From Myxococcaceae bacterium (GTDB taxonomy: Bacteria > Myxococcota > Myxococcia > Myxococcales > UBA5297): a DNA stretch of 64,000 nt. A program made the position numbers and the translations under genes. Position 1 is the first letter of the stretch; each line of letters starts with the position of its first letter. Under the pieces are notes generated by a model. The model was not told the DNA's origin, did no database searches, and saw only the letters and a program-made list of their open reading frames with translations. Below, in pieces: positions 45,525 to 54,897 of the stretch. The stretch is taken from positions 1-64,000 of the forward strand of contig JAFVYB010000080.1 in NCBI GenBank assembly GCA_017500825.1, in the 5' to 3' direction.

Positions 45525-46726
45525 ATCGGCGCGGCAGAGTTCGTCTGAGGCGCGGGAGCGGGCGCGTCGGGCTGCGCGGTGGCGGCGGGGGCTGTCGTCG
45601 GGACTGTCTCAGGCTGGGGCGCTGGCGCCGGCTCGCTCGCGGCGGGTGGGGCTGTCGGCGCCGGAGGCTGGGCGGGCTCGCCGGATGGATGGGGCGCCGG
45701 GGCGTCCGCGACTGGCGCCGGAATGGCCGCGGAACTGGTCGCCGGCGTCGGGTCGGTCGCGGGGGTTGGGGAGGTCGCTGGCGTCGGGGTTTGCGCGTTC
45801 GCCCGCAGCGAAAAGTCGAGGACGAGCGTGCCGCTCTGGTTGGGCGCGACGGTGGCCGATTTGAGAACAGCGCTGACGCAGCTTTCGAGCATGGGCGAGA
45901 GCAGGCTGTCGGCCACGGCAACGGCGTTTTCCAGGCGTCCCTCGGCGTTCGACGCGAGCTCGTAGACGAGCAGCCCCTCCAATCCGGGCGTGGCCGTGAG
46001 GCTTTGCGCGTAGCAGCGTTCGAGCGCCTCTCGCTGTGGGGCGAGCCCCTCGATGATCGCCGGCAGCTGTCCAGGATCGGCCTGCCGCACGGGGCGCAGC
46101 GTCAGCGTTGGCGTGCCTGCGCGCGCTGGGTTGGCGCCGCCAAGGTCGATGGCATGGGCCACGACGCGGTTTTCCGCCACGAGATCGGCCGCGACGAGGT
46201 CGATGCTGAGCGCGAGCGCGAGGAGCTTGCTCTTGGAACACGGCGCGAGGTCGTCCGACGCCACGCGGAAGTGGACGACGAGGCGGATCGAGCCCTTTTT
46301 CAGGCCCTCGCCGAGAGCGTCGATCTCGCTGGCGACGGGGACAAAGCGCAGCCGATCCCGATCCAGGTCGAAGAGCGTCACCCCGCCGTCGAAGAGGGCG
46401 AAGGGGCGCTCCATCAACAGGACGAGTTCGCTGTCCGGGGTCAAAGGCGAGTCCGCGCCGCTCAGGAGAAAATCGGGCCAGGCGATCTCGACGCTGAAGG
46501 TTTCGGCCAGGCGATCTCGACGCCGCTCGCTGAAGGCCTCTCGCTCGGCCGCCGCCCGCTCGAGATTGTCTAAGTCAACGCGCAGGCGCTCGATGGGGAC
46601 GAGGTCGGCGCACAGCGACTCGAAATCAGCGCGCTCGACAAGGCGCGTCCTGTCGCCACGGGCCTGAGAGTGGGCGGGACACAGCGCCAGCGCGAACGCG
46701 GCGACGAGGCTTGGGACGAGACGCAT
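45521..46726 (-). CDS. Exported protein with AgmX/PglI-like C-terminal domain
   Basis: 401 residues. A signal peptide (MRLVPSLVAAFALALCPAHS) is followed by a soluble region with ELVLLMERPF and many charged residues. Next comes an AgmX/PglI-type domain (REALERCYAQSLTATPGLEG, with its paired cysteines) and a Pro/Ala/Thr-rich tail with TPAT repeats. ATG 46726 has AAAGGAG. The domain is found in myxobacterial gliding and TonB-like proteins. It is translationally coupled to the PTS EIIC gene, an unexpected partner. Confidence 0.78.
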   Translation of the reverse strand: MRLVPSLVAAFALALCPAHSQARGDRTRLVERADFESLCADLVPIERLRVDLDNLERAAAEREAFSERRRDRLAETFSVEIAWPDFLLSGADSPLTPDSELVLLMERPFALFDGGVTLFDLDRDRLRFVPVASEIDALGEGLKKGSIRLVVHFRVASDDLAPCSKSKLLALALSIDLVAADLVAENRVVAHAIDLGGANPARAGTPTLTLRPVRQADPGQLPAIIEGLAPQREALERCYAQSLTATPGLEGLLVYELASNAEGRLENAVAVADSLLSPMLESCVSAVLKSATVAPNQSGTLVLDFSLRANAQTPTPATSPTPATDPTPATSSAAIPAPVADAPAPHPSGEPAQPPAPTAPPAASEPAPAPQPETVPTTAPAATAQPDAPAPAPQTNSAAPM

Positions 46727-46928
46727 CGACAGGCTCCTTTGCTCCATCCGCGGGCCCTTCGGCGTCGCGCGATGGCGGGCCCGGGCGACCATGCGGCACG
46801 ACTCGAAAGGGCGCGTCCCATACGCGATCCGGGACGCTTGTGAAGCGTGCGGGCGATCGTTCGAACAGCGGCTGCAGACACGCCTGAACGCGGCCGAGGG
46901 GGGGCGGCCAAAACGTCGGCGTCAACCG

Positions 46929-48074
46929 TCACGGACAGAGGGGAAACGTCGGCGGCGGTCGCGTGGCGCCCTGAACATCCACGTCCCAGCCAAGGCGCGA
47001 CAGATCGCGGTCGAGCGTGGCCAGAACATCGCGGGCCAGAGCCGGGACGAGGAAGAAGAGCGCGTGACCGCTGTCATAACCGCGCAGCCGCCGCCGGGCG
47101 ATTCCCCAGCGCGAGGCCAGCTCGAAGATGGCCAGTTTGGGCGCGACGCGATCGTGCTCGCCATAGAAGATGGCGACGTGCCGCGTCGGGACGCGGGCGC
47201 GATCCGCGGTTGGATCCATGGCGCGGTAGGCCTTCAGGACCTGGCGGACGTCGAGGCCGCCCCGATCGAGTTCTTCGCGCACGGGCGCCATCTCTGGCTG
47301 AAAGACGAGGAGCTCCCAGCGGACGACCGGGGCGATCAGCGTGAGGAAGTCGAATCCCTCGTCCCAGGTGGAGAGGCGGGCGAGCAGTGATCCGCCGAGC
47401 GAGCTGCCAATGGCGCCGATCCGCCGAGCGCCCTGATCGCGCAGCCAGGCGATGAGTGTGCGCGCGTCGCTCAAGGCCTGGCCAAAGGCGGCGATGTGGT
47501 CGGGAAAGTCGGTGGCGAGAAAGGCGTCGCCGGAGGCGAATCCCCGGGGCGTTCGGTCGAGGTGGTAGGGCGGCACGAAGAAGACGATGTCGAGCCGCCG
47601 CGCCACGAGGGCGTTCAGGTAGGGGACAAGGCCCTGGAAGATGAAGTCGTCCGTCGACTGGCCCGGCATCCAGAGGATCACGGGGCGTTCGCCGAGCTGG
47701 CCCTGGCGATAGACGTAAGCCGTGGCCCGGTCTGATTCGGCGTAACGCAGCGGCCAGGCACTCTCGAAGGTGACGAGTTCCTGGGTGAGGCCGGTGGCGT
47801 TGGGCAGACGGTGTTGGACGAGTGGCGAGATCGTCACCTGGACGGCGCGGTTGGGACGCGTCCGCGCTTCGAGCTCCGTGGCGGTGAGGAAGGGCAGCGG
47901 CGACTTGGTCCGTTCGGAAGCGGCGTCGCGCTCGATGAGGCCCGCCTTGCGGCTCAGCGCCCAGCCGTCGACGCGCTCGTGAAAATGCCCGCAGCCGGTG
48001 AAGGCGAAGATCGCCGCCCCCAAGGCGATTGCGCGGCGCGCCTGACTGCCCCGTGCCCCCGAAAACCCGCCCAT
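46929..48074 (-). CDS. Alpha/beta-hydrolase lipoprotein
   Basis: 381 residues. The signal peptide has a lipobox-like AFTGC (Cys28). An alpha/beta-hydrolase fold follows, with nucleophile elbow GSSLGGS, the acid in YGEHDRV and the catalytic histidine in DSGHALFF. The oxyanion-side sequence LWMPGQS is also present. It resembles exported carboxylesterases or peptidase-like hydrolases; the substrate is unknown. The ribosome site before ATG 48074 is weak (GGGGGCAGGGAC). Separated from pheT by a terminator. Confidence 0.82.
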   Translation of the reverse strand: MGGFSGARGSQARRAIALGAAIFAFTGCGHFHERVDGWALSRKAGLIERDAASERTKSPLPFLTATELEARTRPNRAVQVTISPLVQHRLPNATGLTQELVTFESAWPLRYAESDRATAYVYRQGQLGERPVILWMPGQSTDDFIFQGLVPYLNALVARRLDIVFFVPPYHLDRTPRGFASGDAFLATDFPDHIAAFGQALSDARTLIAWLRDQGARRIGAIGSSLGGSLLARLSTWDEGFDFLTLIAPVVRWELLVFQPEMAPVREELDRGGLDVRQVLKAYRAMDPTADRARVPTRHVAIFYGEHDRVAPKLAIFELASRWGIARRRLRGYDSGHALFFLVPALARDVLATLDRDLSRLGWDVDVQGATRPPPTFPLCP

Positions 48075-48258
48075 GTCCCTGCCCCCTGATCATTCTTTGC
48101 GGCGCCGGGGAGGCGAAGGGTAGCGCCCGTTTGAGGCGTGCGCTGGCGGAGCGATGTCTGGCGCGGCGTGTGCGGTCGGACCGCGTGGCGAAGTGCAGGC
48201 GGCGTCGCGGGCGAATGGCGTTGGCGGGGCGCGGAAGTGGTCGCGGGCGGAGTGCATT

Positions 48259-48290
48259 AAAAAAGGCACCGGGGCTGGCCCGATGCCTTG
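48259..48290 (-). terminator. Intrinsic terminator after pheT
   Basis: On the minus strand CAAGGCA, CGGG, a short loop, CCCG and TGCC form a stem with one mismatch, followed by TTTTTT. It lies 33 bp beyond the pheT stop. Confidence 0.88.
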
Positions 48291-48323
48291 TGGGGGACGC
48301 GTTGGCCGCGGCGCTGATGGGCT

Positions 48324-50771
48324 TCAGCGCAGTTCGGCGCCGAAGCGGTTTTTGAGCGCGTCGAGGATGGCCTGGTGGGCGGTGTTGACGGCGGCGTCGT
48401 TGAGCGTCTGCGCGCGGTCGCGGTAGCGGATGGCGAAGGCCAGGCTCTTTTTGCCTTCGGGGACGCTTTGTCCGCGGAAGAGATCGAAGAGCGTGACCGA
48501 CTCGACGAGCGCGGAGGCCTGGCGAATGGCGGCTTCGATGTCGGCGGCCTGGGTGGATTCGTCGACGACGAGCGCGAGGTCGCGCAGCATGGCCGGATAG
48601 CGGGGGATGGGATGGGCGCGCGGGATCAGGCGCGAGGCGGCGAGCAGGGCGTCGAGGTCGAGGTCGAAGACAAAGACGCCGCGCGGCACATCGAGCGCCT
48701 CGGCCACGGTCGGGTGCAGTTCGCCCATGACGCCCAGCGCCACCTGTTGGCCGTCCGCTCCTCTGGCCAGAATGGCCGCGGCTGAGCGCGGGTGGAGGAA
48801 GCTTTTGTCGGCGTTCTGGAAGTGGACGCCGTCGATGTTGAGCGCGCCGATCGCCTGCTCCACAGCGCCTTTGAGGTCGAAGAAGTCGACGGGCTCGGAG
48901 GCGGCGCCCCACTGCATGGGCACGCGCGGACCAAAGAGGATGCCCGCGAGGACCTGCCGCTCGTCCGAGACCTTGAAGCCGTCGGCGAGCGCGGCGTTTT
49001 GGAGATTGGCGGACAGGGCGGGGCGGTAGACGCGGCCGATCTCGTAGAGGCGAACGGCGTCGACCTGGCGGTTGAGGCTGTGCCTGAGGTTCGTCAGCAG
49101 GCCGGGCAGGCGGCTCGTGCACATGGCCGACATGTCGGCGGCGATGGCGTTGCGCAGGCGAATGGGCGCGACAGAGGGCGTGAAGTGGGTGAGCGCCTCG
49201 GCCTCGACAAACGAGTAGTTGACGACTTCGTCCAGACCGGCGGCTGAGAGCGCGGAACGAAGGCGCGCCATGGCGTCCAGCGCGGCACCGGAAGCGCTTT
49301 TGGGCAGCGAGCGAACGCCGCGCGGCAGCTCTGAGGGGATGTGGTCGTAACCCAGGGTGCGGGCGACCTCTTCGACGCAGTCGGCTTCGCCCTCGACATC
49401 GGGCCGCCAGCTGGGCACCGCGACTTCGACGCTCGATTCACCGTTGGGCGTGAGGCCAAAGCCGAGGCCGGTCAGCGTCTTGTCGACGAACGCGCGTTCG
49501 AGGGGCATGCCCAACAGGCGCGAGGGCGTGTCGAGGTGGAGCGTGAAGCGGCGGGTGACATGGGGGCGCGGGCAGCAGTCGACGCGGCCGGGCAGGATGG
49601 TGGCGCCGGCGTATCTGGCGAGCAGTTGCGCCGTCCGGTCCTGGGCAAAGACGAGCTTGTCCGGATCGATGCCGCGCTCGAAGCGGTGGGACGATTCGCT
49701 GTGCAGGGCGTGGCGTCGCGCGGTGCGGCGGATGGCGCCGGGTTCAAACCAGGCCGACTCGATGAGGACGCGCGCGGTCGAATCGGAAATCTCGCTGACG
49801 CCGCCACCCATCACACCGGCCAGCGCCGAGGGGGCGACTGCGTCGCAGATGCACAGGTCATCGCCGCCCACAAGCCGCCGTTCCTTGCCGTCCAGCGTGA
49901 CCATGCGCTCGCCTTCGCGCGCCAGGCGGACGACGATTTGACCACCTTCGACCTTGTCGAAATCAAAGGCGTGCAGCGGCTGGCCGCACTCGAACATCAC
50001 GTAATTGGTGATGTCGACGGCGTTGGAGAGGGCGCGCACGCCGACGGCGCGCAGGCGGTTTTGCATCCACAGCGGCGAGGGACCGATCTTCACGCCTTCG
50101 ACGACGCGCGCGGCGTAACGGCGGCAGCGCTCGGGCGCCTCGATGCGGACCTGGAGGAGCGCGTCGACGGTCGGACCAGAGGCTTCGTCGAGGTCGATCG
50201 CGGGCAGGCGCAGCGGACGGCCGGTGAGCGCGGCGACTTCGCGGGCCACGCCAATGTGCGAGAGGCAGTCACCGCGGTTGGGCGTCACGTTGATCTCGAA
50301 GACCGTGTCCTTGAGTCCCAGTGCCTCGGCGATGGGCTGGCCGACGGGGAGCGCCGGGTCGAGGATCAGCAGGCCCGCGTGATCTTCCGAGATGCCCAGT
50401 TCGCGCGCCGAGCAGAGCATGCCGAACGACTCAATGCCGCGAAGGCGGGCGCGTTCGATCTTCACGCCGCCGGGCAAACAGGCGCCGATCTTGGCGAGCG
50501 GGACCTTGTCGCCGACTCGGTAGTTGTGCGCGCCGCAGACGATTTGCAGGAGCGCGCCTTCGCCCGCGTCCACCTTGTTGACCGAGAGCTTGGCGGCGTC
50601 CGGGTGCGGCGTGCTCTCGACGATTTGCGCCACCACCACGCCGTCGAGCCCTTCGCCGAGCCGCTCTGTGCCCTCGACCTCCAATCCGGCCAGGGTGATG
50701 CGCCGGGCGAGCTCTTCTGTCGTCTCGGGCAGGTCCACGTAGTCGGCGAGCCAGTTCAAGCTGATCTTCAT
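48324..50771 (-). CDS. pheT: Phenylalanine-tRNA ligase subunit beta
   Basis: 815 residues, the usual bacterial size. The N-terminal tRNA-binding (OB) domain around residues 40-150 contains VVVAQIVESTPHPDA and LRGIESFGMLCS. The B3/B4 editing region, B5 domain and C-terminal anticodon-binding FDX-ACB domain (ending in RYRDRAQTLND) follow. With PheS it makes the alpha2-beta2 enzyme that charges tRNA-Phe. ATG 50771 has AGAGGAC. It follows pheS by 87 bp. Confidence 0.97.
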   Translation of the reverse strand: MKISLNWLADYVDLPETTEELARRITLAGLEVEGTERLGEGLDGVVVAQIVESTPHPDAAKLSVNKVDAGEGALLQIVCGAHNYRVGDKVPLAKIGACLPGGVKIERARLRGIESFGMLCSARELGISEDHAGLLILDPALPVGQPIAEALGLKDTVFEINVTPNRGDCLSHIGVAREVAALTGRPLRLPAIDLDEASGPTVDALLQVRIEAPERCRRYAARVVEGVKIGPSPLWMQNRLRAVGVRALSNAVDITNYVMFECGQPLHAFDFDKVEGGQIVVRLAREGERMVTLDGKERRLVGGDDLCICDAVAPSALAGVMGGGVSEISDSTARVLIESAWFEPGAIRRTARRHALHSESSHRFERGIDPDKLVFAQDRTAQLLARYAGATILPGRVDCCPRPHVTRRFTLHLDTPSRLLGMPLERAFVDKTLTGLGFGLTPNGESSVEVAVPSWRPDVEGEADCVEEVARTLGYDHIPSELPRGVRSLPKSASGAALDAMARLRSALSAAGLDEVVNYSFVEAEALTHFTPSVAPIRLRNAIAADMSAMCTSRLPGLLTNLRHSLNRQVDAVRLYEIGRVYRPALSANLQNAALADGFKVSDERQVLAGILFGPRVPMQWGAASEPVDFFDLKGAVEQAIGALNIDGVHFQNADKSFLHPRSAAAILARGADGQQVALGVMGELHPTVAEALDVPRGVFVFDLDLDALLAASRLIPRAHPIPRYPAMLRDLALVVDESTQAADIEAAIRQASALVESVTLFDLFRGQSVPEGKKSLAFAIRYRDRAQTLNDAAVNTAHQAILDALKNRFGAELR

Positions 50772-50858
50772 CGTTCGTCCTCTGGTGTGTTTTCGAATCG
50801 GCGCCGGGCGCGGCCGAACGCCAAAGTGTGTCTCAGGGGGCCTCTTGCCGTCGTCCGC

Positions 50859-51956
50859 CTAGAACTGTTCGAGGAAGCGCGCGTCGTTCTCGAAGAAGCT
50901 GCGCAGGTCGTCGACGCCGTAACGCAGCATGGCGATGCGCTCGACGCCGAGGCCAAAGGCGAAACCGCTCACCTCGCCCGGGTCGTAATTCACGGCGCGG
51001 AACACGTTGGGGTGGACCATGCCGGCGCCCAGGATTTCGAGCCATCCGGTCTGCTTGCAGATGCGGCAACCGGCGCCGCCGCAATGGACGCAGGAGATGT
51101 CGATCTCGGCCGACGGCTCGGTGAAGGGAAAATAGCTGGGGCGAAACCGCGTCCTAGTGGCGCTGCCAAAGAGCGCCTGGACAAAGGCGTCGAGCGTCCC
51201 CTTGAGCTCGGCGAAGGTGACGCCGCGATCCACGAGCAGCCCTTCGACCTGGTGGAACATCGGCGTGTGCGTCACGTCGCTGTCGCAGCGGTAGACCTTG
51301 CCCGGCGCGATGATGCGGACAGGCGGGGGCTGGCTGAGCATGGTGCGGATCTGCACGGGAGAGGTGTGCGTGCGCAGGATGGCGGTCTTGCCGGCGAGCG
51401 CGGCCTCGTCGGCGCCCAGGCTCTGTGGCGCGATCCAGAAGGTGTCCTGCATGTCGCGGGCAGGGTGGTCGGCCGGGATGTTGAGCGCCTCGAAGTTGTA
51501 GTCGTCGAGCTCGACCTCGGGCCCCTCGGCGATGTCGAAGCCCAGCTTGAGGAAGATGGCCGCGATGTCGTCGAGCGTGCGGCTCACCGGGTGGCGATGT
51601 CCAAGGGCCGCGCGTCGCCCGGGCAGTGTCACGTCGATTTTTGGACCGCTCAGCTCGCGTTCCAGCGCCTCGCGTTCGAGCGCCGATTTGCGCGCCGCGT
51701 GGTGCGCCTCGATTTGTGCGCGCAGGGCGTTGGCGCGTTGGCCAAAGGCGCGTCGGAGCGACTTGTCCAGGGTGGGGATGCGCTCGAAAAGCCTCGTCAC
51801 GCTGCCCTTCATGCCCAGCGTGAGCACGCGGGCCGCCTCAAGGGCGCTGGCGTCTTGCGCCTCGTCGATGGCGTGTGTGGCGGATTGAGCGATCGCGTCG
51901 AGCTCCTGAACGACCTCGTCGGGGAGCGCTGCCGGGGAATTTTCCTGTTTGGACAT
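50859..51956 (-). CDS. pheS: Phenylalanine-tRNA ligase subunit alpha
   Basis: 365 residues. A coiled-coil N-terminal arm (about 1-85) is followed by the class II catalytic domain: motif 2 around [10 protein letters not shown], the GGxGC-type segment near [16 protein letters not shown], and motif 3 [19 protein letters not shown] 51956. It starts 30 bp after a strong terminator that follows rplT, so pheST expression is separable from infC-rpmI-rplT and could be controlled by attenuation. Confidence 0.97.
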   Translation of the reverse strand: MSKQENSPAALPDEVVQELDAIAQSATHAIDEAQDASALEAARVLTLGMKGSVTRLFERIPTLDKSLRRAFGQRANALRAQIEAHHAARKSALEREALERELSGPKIDVTLPGRRAALGHRHPVSRTLDDIAAIFLKLGFDIAEGPEVELDDYNFEALNIPADHPARDMQDTFWIAPQSLGADEAALAGKTAILRTHTSPVQIRTMLSQPPPVRIIAPGKVYRCDSDVTHTPMFHQVEGLLVDRGVTFAELKGTLDAFVQALFGSATRTRFRPSYFPFTEPSAEIDISCVHCGGAGCRICKQTGWLEILGAGMVHPNVFRAVNYDPGEVSGFAFGLGVERIAMLRYGVDDLRSFFENDARFLEQF

Positions 51957-51986
51957 GGGAATTCTCGATGGGGGAGGGGATGCGCC

Positions 51987-52028
51987 AAAAAAAAGCCGCC
52001 CGACTCTCTTGCGTGAGCGTCAGGCGGC
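51987..52028 (-). terminator. Strong intrinsic terminator between rplT and pheS
   Basis: GCCGCC at 51995-52000 pairs with GGCGGC at 52023-52028, and the loop carries a second paired segment (GAC and CTC with GAG and GTC). Eight T residues follow on the minus strand. It ends the infC-rpmI-rplT transcript or acts as a pheST attenuator. Confidence 0.92.
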
Positions 52029-52053
52029 CTTGTCGAGGAGTTCGATGGACGAC

Positions 52054-52395
52054 TTACTTCGAGGCCGCGACGACGGCGCTAAAGCCCTCGGGGTCGAAGA
52101 TGGCCAGGTCGGCCATGATCTTGCGGTCGATGGCCACGCCATTCTTCGTCAGACCCGCGATCAGCTTGGAGTAGGTCGTGCCGTTGAGGCGCGCGGCGGC
52201 GTTGATGCGGACGATCCACAGGCGACGGAAATCGCGGCGGCGCTGGCGGCGGTCGCGCGTCGAGAACTTGAGGGCGCGCTCCACAGCCTGGTTGGCACGG
52301 CGGTAACAATTCTTGCGGCGGCCGCGGAAACCCTTGGCCAGCTTGAGCACTGCGTTGCGGCGCCTGCGCGCCTTGAAACCTTTTTTGACTCTCAT
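52054..52395 (-). CDS. rplT: 50S ribosomal protein L20
   Basis: 113 residues, highly basic, with the family sequence throughout: [13 protein letters not shown] at the start, [16 protein letters not shown], then [20 protein letters not shown]. Early-assembly protein of the large subunit, and a translational repressor of its operon in other bacteria. ATG 52395. Third gene of infC-rpmI-rplT, 96 bp after rpmI and followed by a strong terminator. Confidence 0.98.
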   Translation of the reverse strand: MRVKKGFKARRRRNAVLKLAKGFRGRRKNCYRRANQAVERALKFSTRDRRQRRRDFRRLWIVRINAAARLNGTTYSKLIAGLTKNGVAIDRKIMADLAIFDPEGFSAVVAASK

Positions 52396-52491
52396 TCACT
52401 TCTCCATGCGTGTGCCGCGTGTCTCGAAAACATCAATGATTTCGGGAACTTAGGGACACGGCCAGCGCGTTGATTCCTCCCCGGGAGGCAC

Positions 52492-52695
52492 TCAGGCGTA
52501 GGGGAAGAGTTCCTTCTTCACTTTTTTGGCGTCCATTGGCTCCAGGTGGCCGTTGCCGCGCAGGCGCCGATTCACTTTACCGCTCTTGGAAAGGAAGCAG
52601 TGCCTGGCGTAGGCGCGGGCGAATTTGACCTTCCCGCTCTTCTTGACCTGGAAACGCTTGGCCGCGCCGCTCTTGGTCTTCAGCTTGTAGCCCAT
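52492..52695 (-). CDS. rpmI: 50S ribosomal protein L35
   Basis: 67 residues, basic, with the L35 core KTKSGAAKRFQVKKSGKVK. Two ATGs are possible. The one at 52695 is six bases after GAGGA, whereas 52707 would add four residues not seen in the family; I prefer 52695. It lies between infC and rplT, in the conserved order. Confidence 0.96.
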   Translation of the reverse strand: MGYKLKTKSGAAKRFQVKKSGKVKFARAYARHCFLSKSGKVNRRLRGNGHLEPMDAKKVKKELFPYA

Positions 52696-52948
52696 CGTTG
52701 TCCTCATCGTTCTCTCGCCGGGACCTGTGCGCCCGGCGCTTCTGTTGATGCACCCCCGAACGCGCCGCCACGCCATCAAGGCGCCGCTGCCCGCCCGGTC
52801 CTGCCGGCGATTTCGACTGTTGCCGCACGTCTCAGGACATGCGCGCCACCCGTCATCGCCCCTGGCGCTTTCCGCTTCACCGAAGTGCCATCGGAAAACG
52901 CGCGACGGCCCGCTCAAGCAACCAGCGGACCGCCTTGAAACTCGTCTT

Positions 52949-53590
52949 TCAGGAAGGATTGGCCGCCTCTGCCTTGCCGTCGGCCGCCGGAGCATCCTTG
53001 GCCTGCTGCGACTTCTGCGCTTTGGCCTGCTCCTTTTCCTTTTCACGCTCCCGCGCCGCCGCGGCGATCTGGGCTTTGAGTTTGGGACTCGGCGCCAGGA
53101 TCATGAACATCTGCCGGCCTTCCATACGCGGCGCCTGCTCGATGACAGCCGCGTCCTTGAGGTCGCCGACGACATCGCTGAGCAGGTTCTGGCCGATCTC
53201 CTTGTGCGTGATCTCTCGGCCACGGAACATGATCGTCACGCGCGCCTTGTCGCCGTCTTCGAGGAACCGCCGAATGTTGTTCACCTTGAACTCGTAGTCG
53301 TGATCCTCGGTCTTGGGGCGCATCTTGACCTCCTTGATGCGCACGACGACCTGCTTCTTGCGCGCCTCGTTGGCGCGTTTCTTCTCGTCGTATTTGAACT
53401 TGCCGTAGTCCATCACCTTGCAGACTGGCGGCTTGCTCATCGGGCTCACTTCGACGAGGTCGAGCCCCTGCTGCTGAGCGTAGGAGAGGGCCTGATCGAT
53501 CGGCATCACGCCGAGCTGCTCTCCTCCAGGTCCGATGACTCTGACCTCACGCGCGCGGATGCGGCGGTTTGTTCTGGCGTCTCTGGCGAT
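52949..53590 (-). CDS. infC: Translation initiation factor IF-3, probable ATC start
   Basis: 213 residues from ATC 53590. The IF-3 N-domain (TNRRIRAREVRVIG, LGVMPIDQAL, LDLVEVSPMSKPPVCKVMDYGKFKY) and C-domain (EFKVNNIRRFLEDGDKARVTI) are complete, followed by a long Lys/Glu/Ala tail as in Myxococcus. No ATG near the N-terminus has a ribosome site. GGAGG lies eight bases before an ATC that begins the expected N-terminus. IF-3 genes use such starts so that the factor represses its own translation. An ATG at 53620 would add ten residues. Confidence 0.93.
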   Translation of the reverse strand: MARDARTNRRIRAREVRVIGPGGEQLGVMPIDQALSYAQQQGLDLVEVSPMSKPPVCKVMDYGKFKYDEKKRANEARKKQVVVRIKEVKMRPKTEDHDYEFKVNNIRRFLEDGDKARVTIMFRGREITHKEIGQNLLSDVVGDLKDAAVIEQAPRMEGRQMFMILAPSPKLKAQIAAAAREREKEKEQAKAQKSQQAKDAPAADGKAEAANPS

Positions 53591-53603
53591 GTTCCTAACC
53601 TCC
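53588..53603 (-). promoter_or_regulatory. Ribosome site with ATC start codon of infC
   Basis: GGAGG at 53603-53599 is followed by eight bases and ATC at 53590-53588. Rare start codons at infC let IF-3 reject its own message, giving autoregulation. Confidence 0.8.
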
Positions 53604-53651
53604 AGTTGGGCGCGGTTCATCGAAACGCGCGCGGTCTGTCTCCCTGCATGA

Positions 53652-53681
53652 GAAAAGGTCACTCGACTGCTTGAGTGACCT
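53652..53681 (-). terminator. Hairpin with TTTT tail upstream of infC
   Basis: AGGTCACTC at 53656-53664 pairs perfectly with GAGTGACCT at 53673-53681 around an 8-base loop. TTTTCTC follows on the minus strand. It lies 82 bp beyond the DUF481-like gene and 62 bp before infC, so it is either the terminator of the first or a leader structure of the second. Confidence 0.6.
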
Positions 53682-53762
53682 CTCTCGACGCTCGGTTGCT
53701 CAAAAAAACGGCGGCGGCCCCTACTCGATTTTCATCGGGGTGTCAACGCGCCCCCACGCGAA

Positions 53763-54824
53763 TCAGAAAGCGAGTTCCAGACCGACTGTCAGCGCCGTGT
53801 CCGTCTTTTCCTTGCCATCGGCTGGCGCCGTGTCGTGGGTGACGAGGAACGAGGTGTTGAAGCTCAGTGCCTTGATCAGCTTGACCGAGATTTTGGTCAG
53901 CGAGGAGAGCCAGACGCGACTGTCGCCGACGACGTTGGGCAACACCTCGAAATCCTCGGTGAGGATGAGCCCCTCGGTCAGCGCGTAGCGGAAGGCGAGC
54001 GCGAAGCGCGGCGCGGCGATGACCTGGTCCTCAAGGTTTGTCGGCTCCGGGTAATACTGGAAGCGCAGCTCTTTGCCGCCGCGGAAGGCGAAGTCGGTCT
54101 GCAGGCGCAGGGTGCTCACATCGCCCTTCTTCTGATCGAGCCAGATGACGCTCAAACCCGCTTCGCCCACCGGCTTGGTCTCGACGCTTTTGACGTGGTC
54201 GGTCAGGACACCGGCGAGCAGATAGACGGAAATCTTTGAGGTAAAGCGCAGGTCGGCGCGCAGATCGACGTTGGCGTTGAGGGCGACGATTTCGGGCTCG
54301 GCCTCGATGATCTCGCCGGTCGCCTCATCGATGCTGTCGGCCGCGCGCGTCCGTCCGTAGGCGCCGCCGGCCTTGAGCTCGAAGATCCAGCGCTTGCTTT
54401 CGCGTCGCAGCGAGGCGTTGGCGCTCGTGGTGATGGAATTGGAATTGCCCGTCAGCGAGATCAGGCTCAGGCCGACGATGCCGCTCCAGTTTGAGGTGTC
54501 GTCGCTCGCGTCGTCCGCGGGCGTGGCGGGGGGCTCGGCGGACTTGGCCGCTTCAAGCGTGGAGGCCAGTTTGTCGAAGGCGGCGGCGAGTTTGGCGGCG
54601 GACTCGGCGGCTGCCTGGGCGGATTGCGCTGCTTTTTCTGCGGCTTCGGCCGACCGCGCCGCGATCGCAATCGCGTCCTCGGAGGAGGTGGCCTTTTCGG
54701 ACGTGGCGGCGTCATTCGCGCTCGCCTGTGTGTTTGCGCCCGCCACCTGGGCGGTCGCGTCGGGAGTGTTGGTCTCGGCATTGGGCGAGGCCAGCAGGAG
54801 CAAGGCAGTCAACAAGGGCAACAT
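53763..54824 (-). CDS. DUF481-like outer-membrane protein
   Basis: 353 residues. A short signal peptide (MLPLLTALLLLASPNA) is followed by an Ala/Ser/Glu-rich helical stretch that repeats AAxSAxAAAE and resembles a coiled coil (about 35-105). The C-terminal two thirds form a beta-barrel, beginning WSGIVGLSLISLTGNSNSIT, which is the DUF481 pattern, and ending in a Phe (GLELAF), the usual outer-membrane signal. ATG 54824 with GAGGAAAC. Function unknown. Confidence 0.82.
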   Translation of the reverse strand: MLPLLTALLLLASPNAETNTPDATAQVAGANTQASANDAATSEKATSSEDAIAIAARSAEAAEKAAQSAQAAAESAAKLAAAFDKLASTLEAAKSAEPPATPADDASDDTSNWSGIVGLSLISLTGNSNSITTSANASLRRESKRWIFELKAGGAYGRTRAADSIDEATGEIIEAEPEIVALNANVDLRADLRFTSKISVYLLAGVLTDHVKSVETKPVGEAGLSVIWLDQKKGDVSTLRLQTDFAFRGGKELRFQYYPEPTNLEDQVIAAPRFALAFRYALTEGLILTEDFEVLPNVVGDSRVWLSSLTKISVKLIKALSFNTSFLVTHDTAPADGKEKTDTALTVGLELAF

Positions 54825-54897
54825 GATCGTTTCCTCATCGTGATGGAGAAGTGGGAATGGTCCATCTCGCGCCAGCATCCAGCAGACGTGGCTGGGC

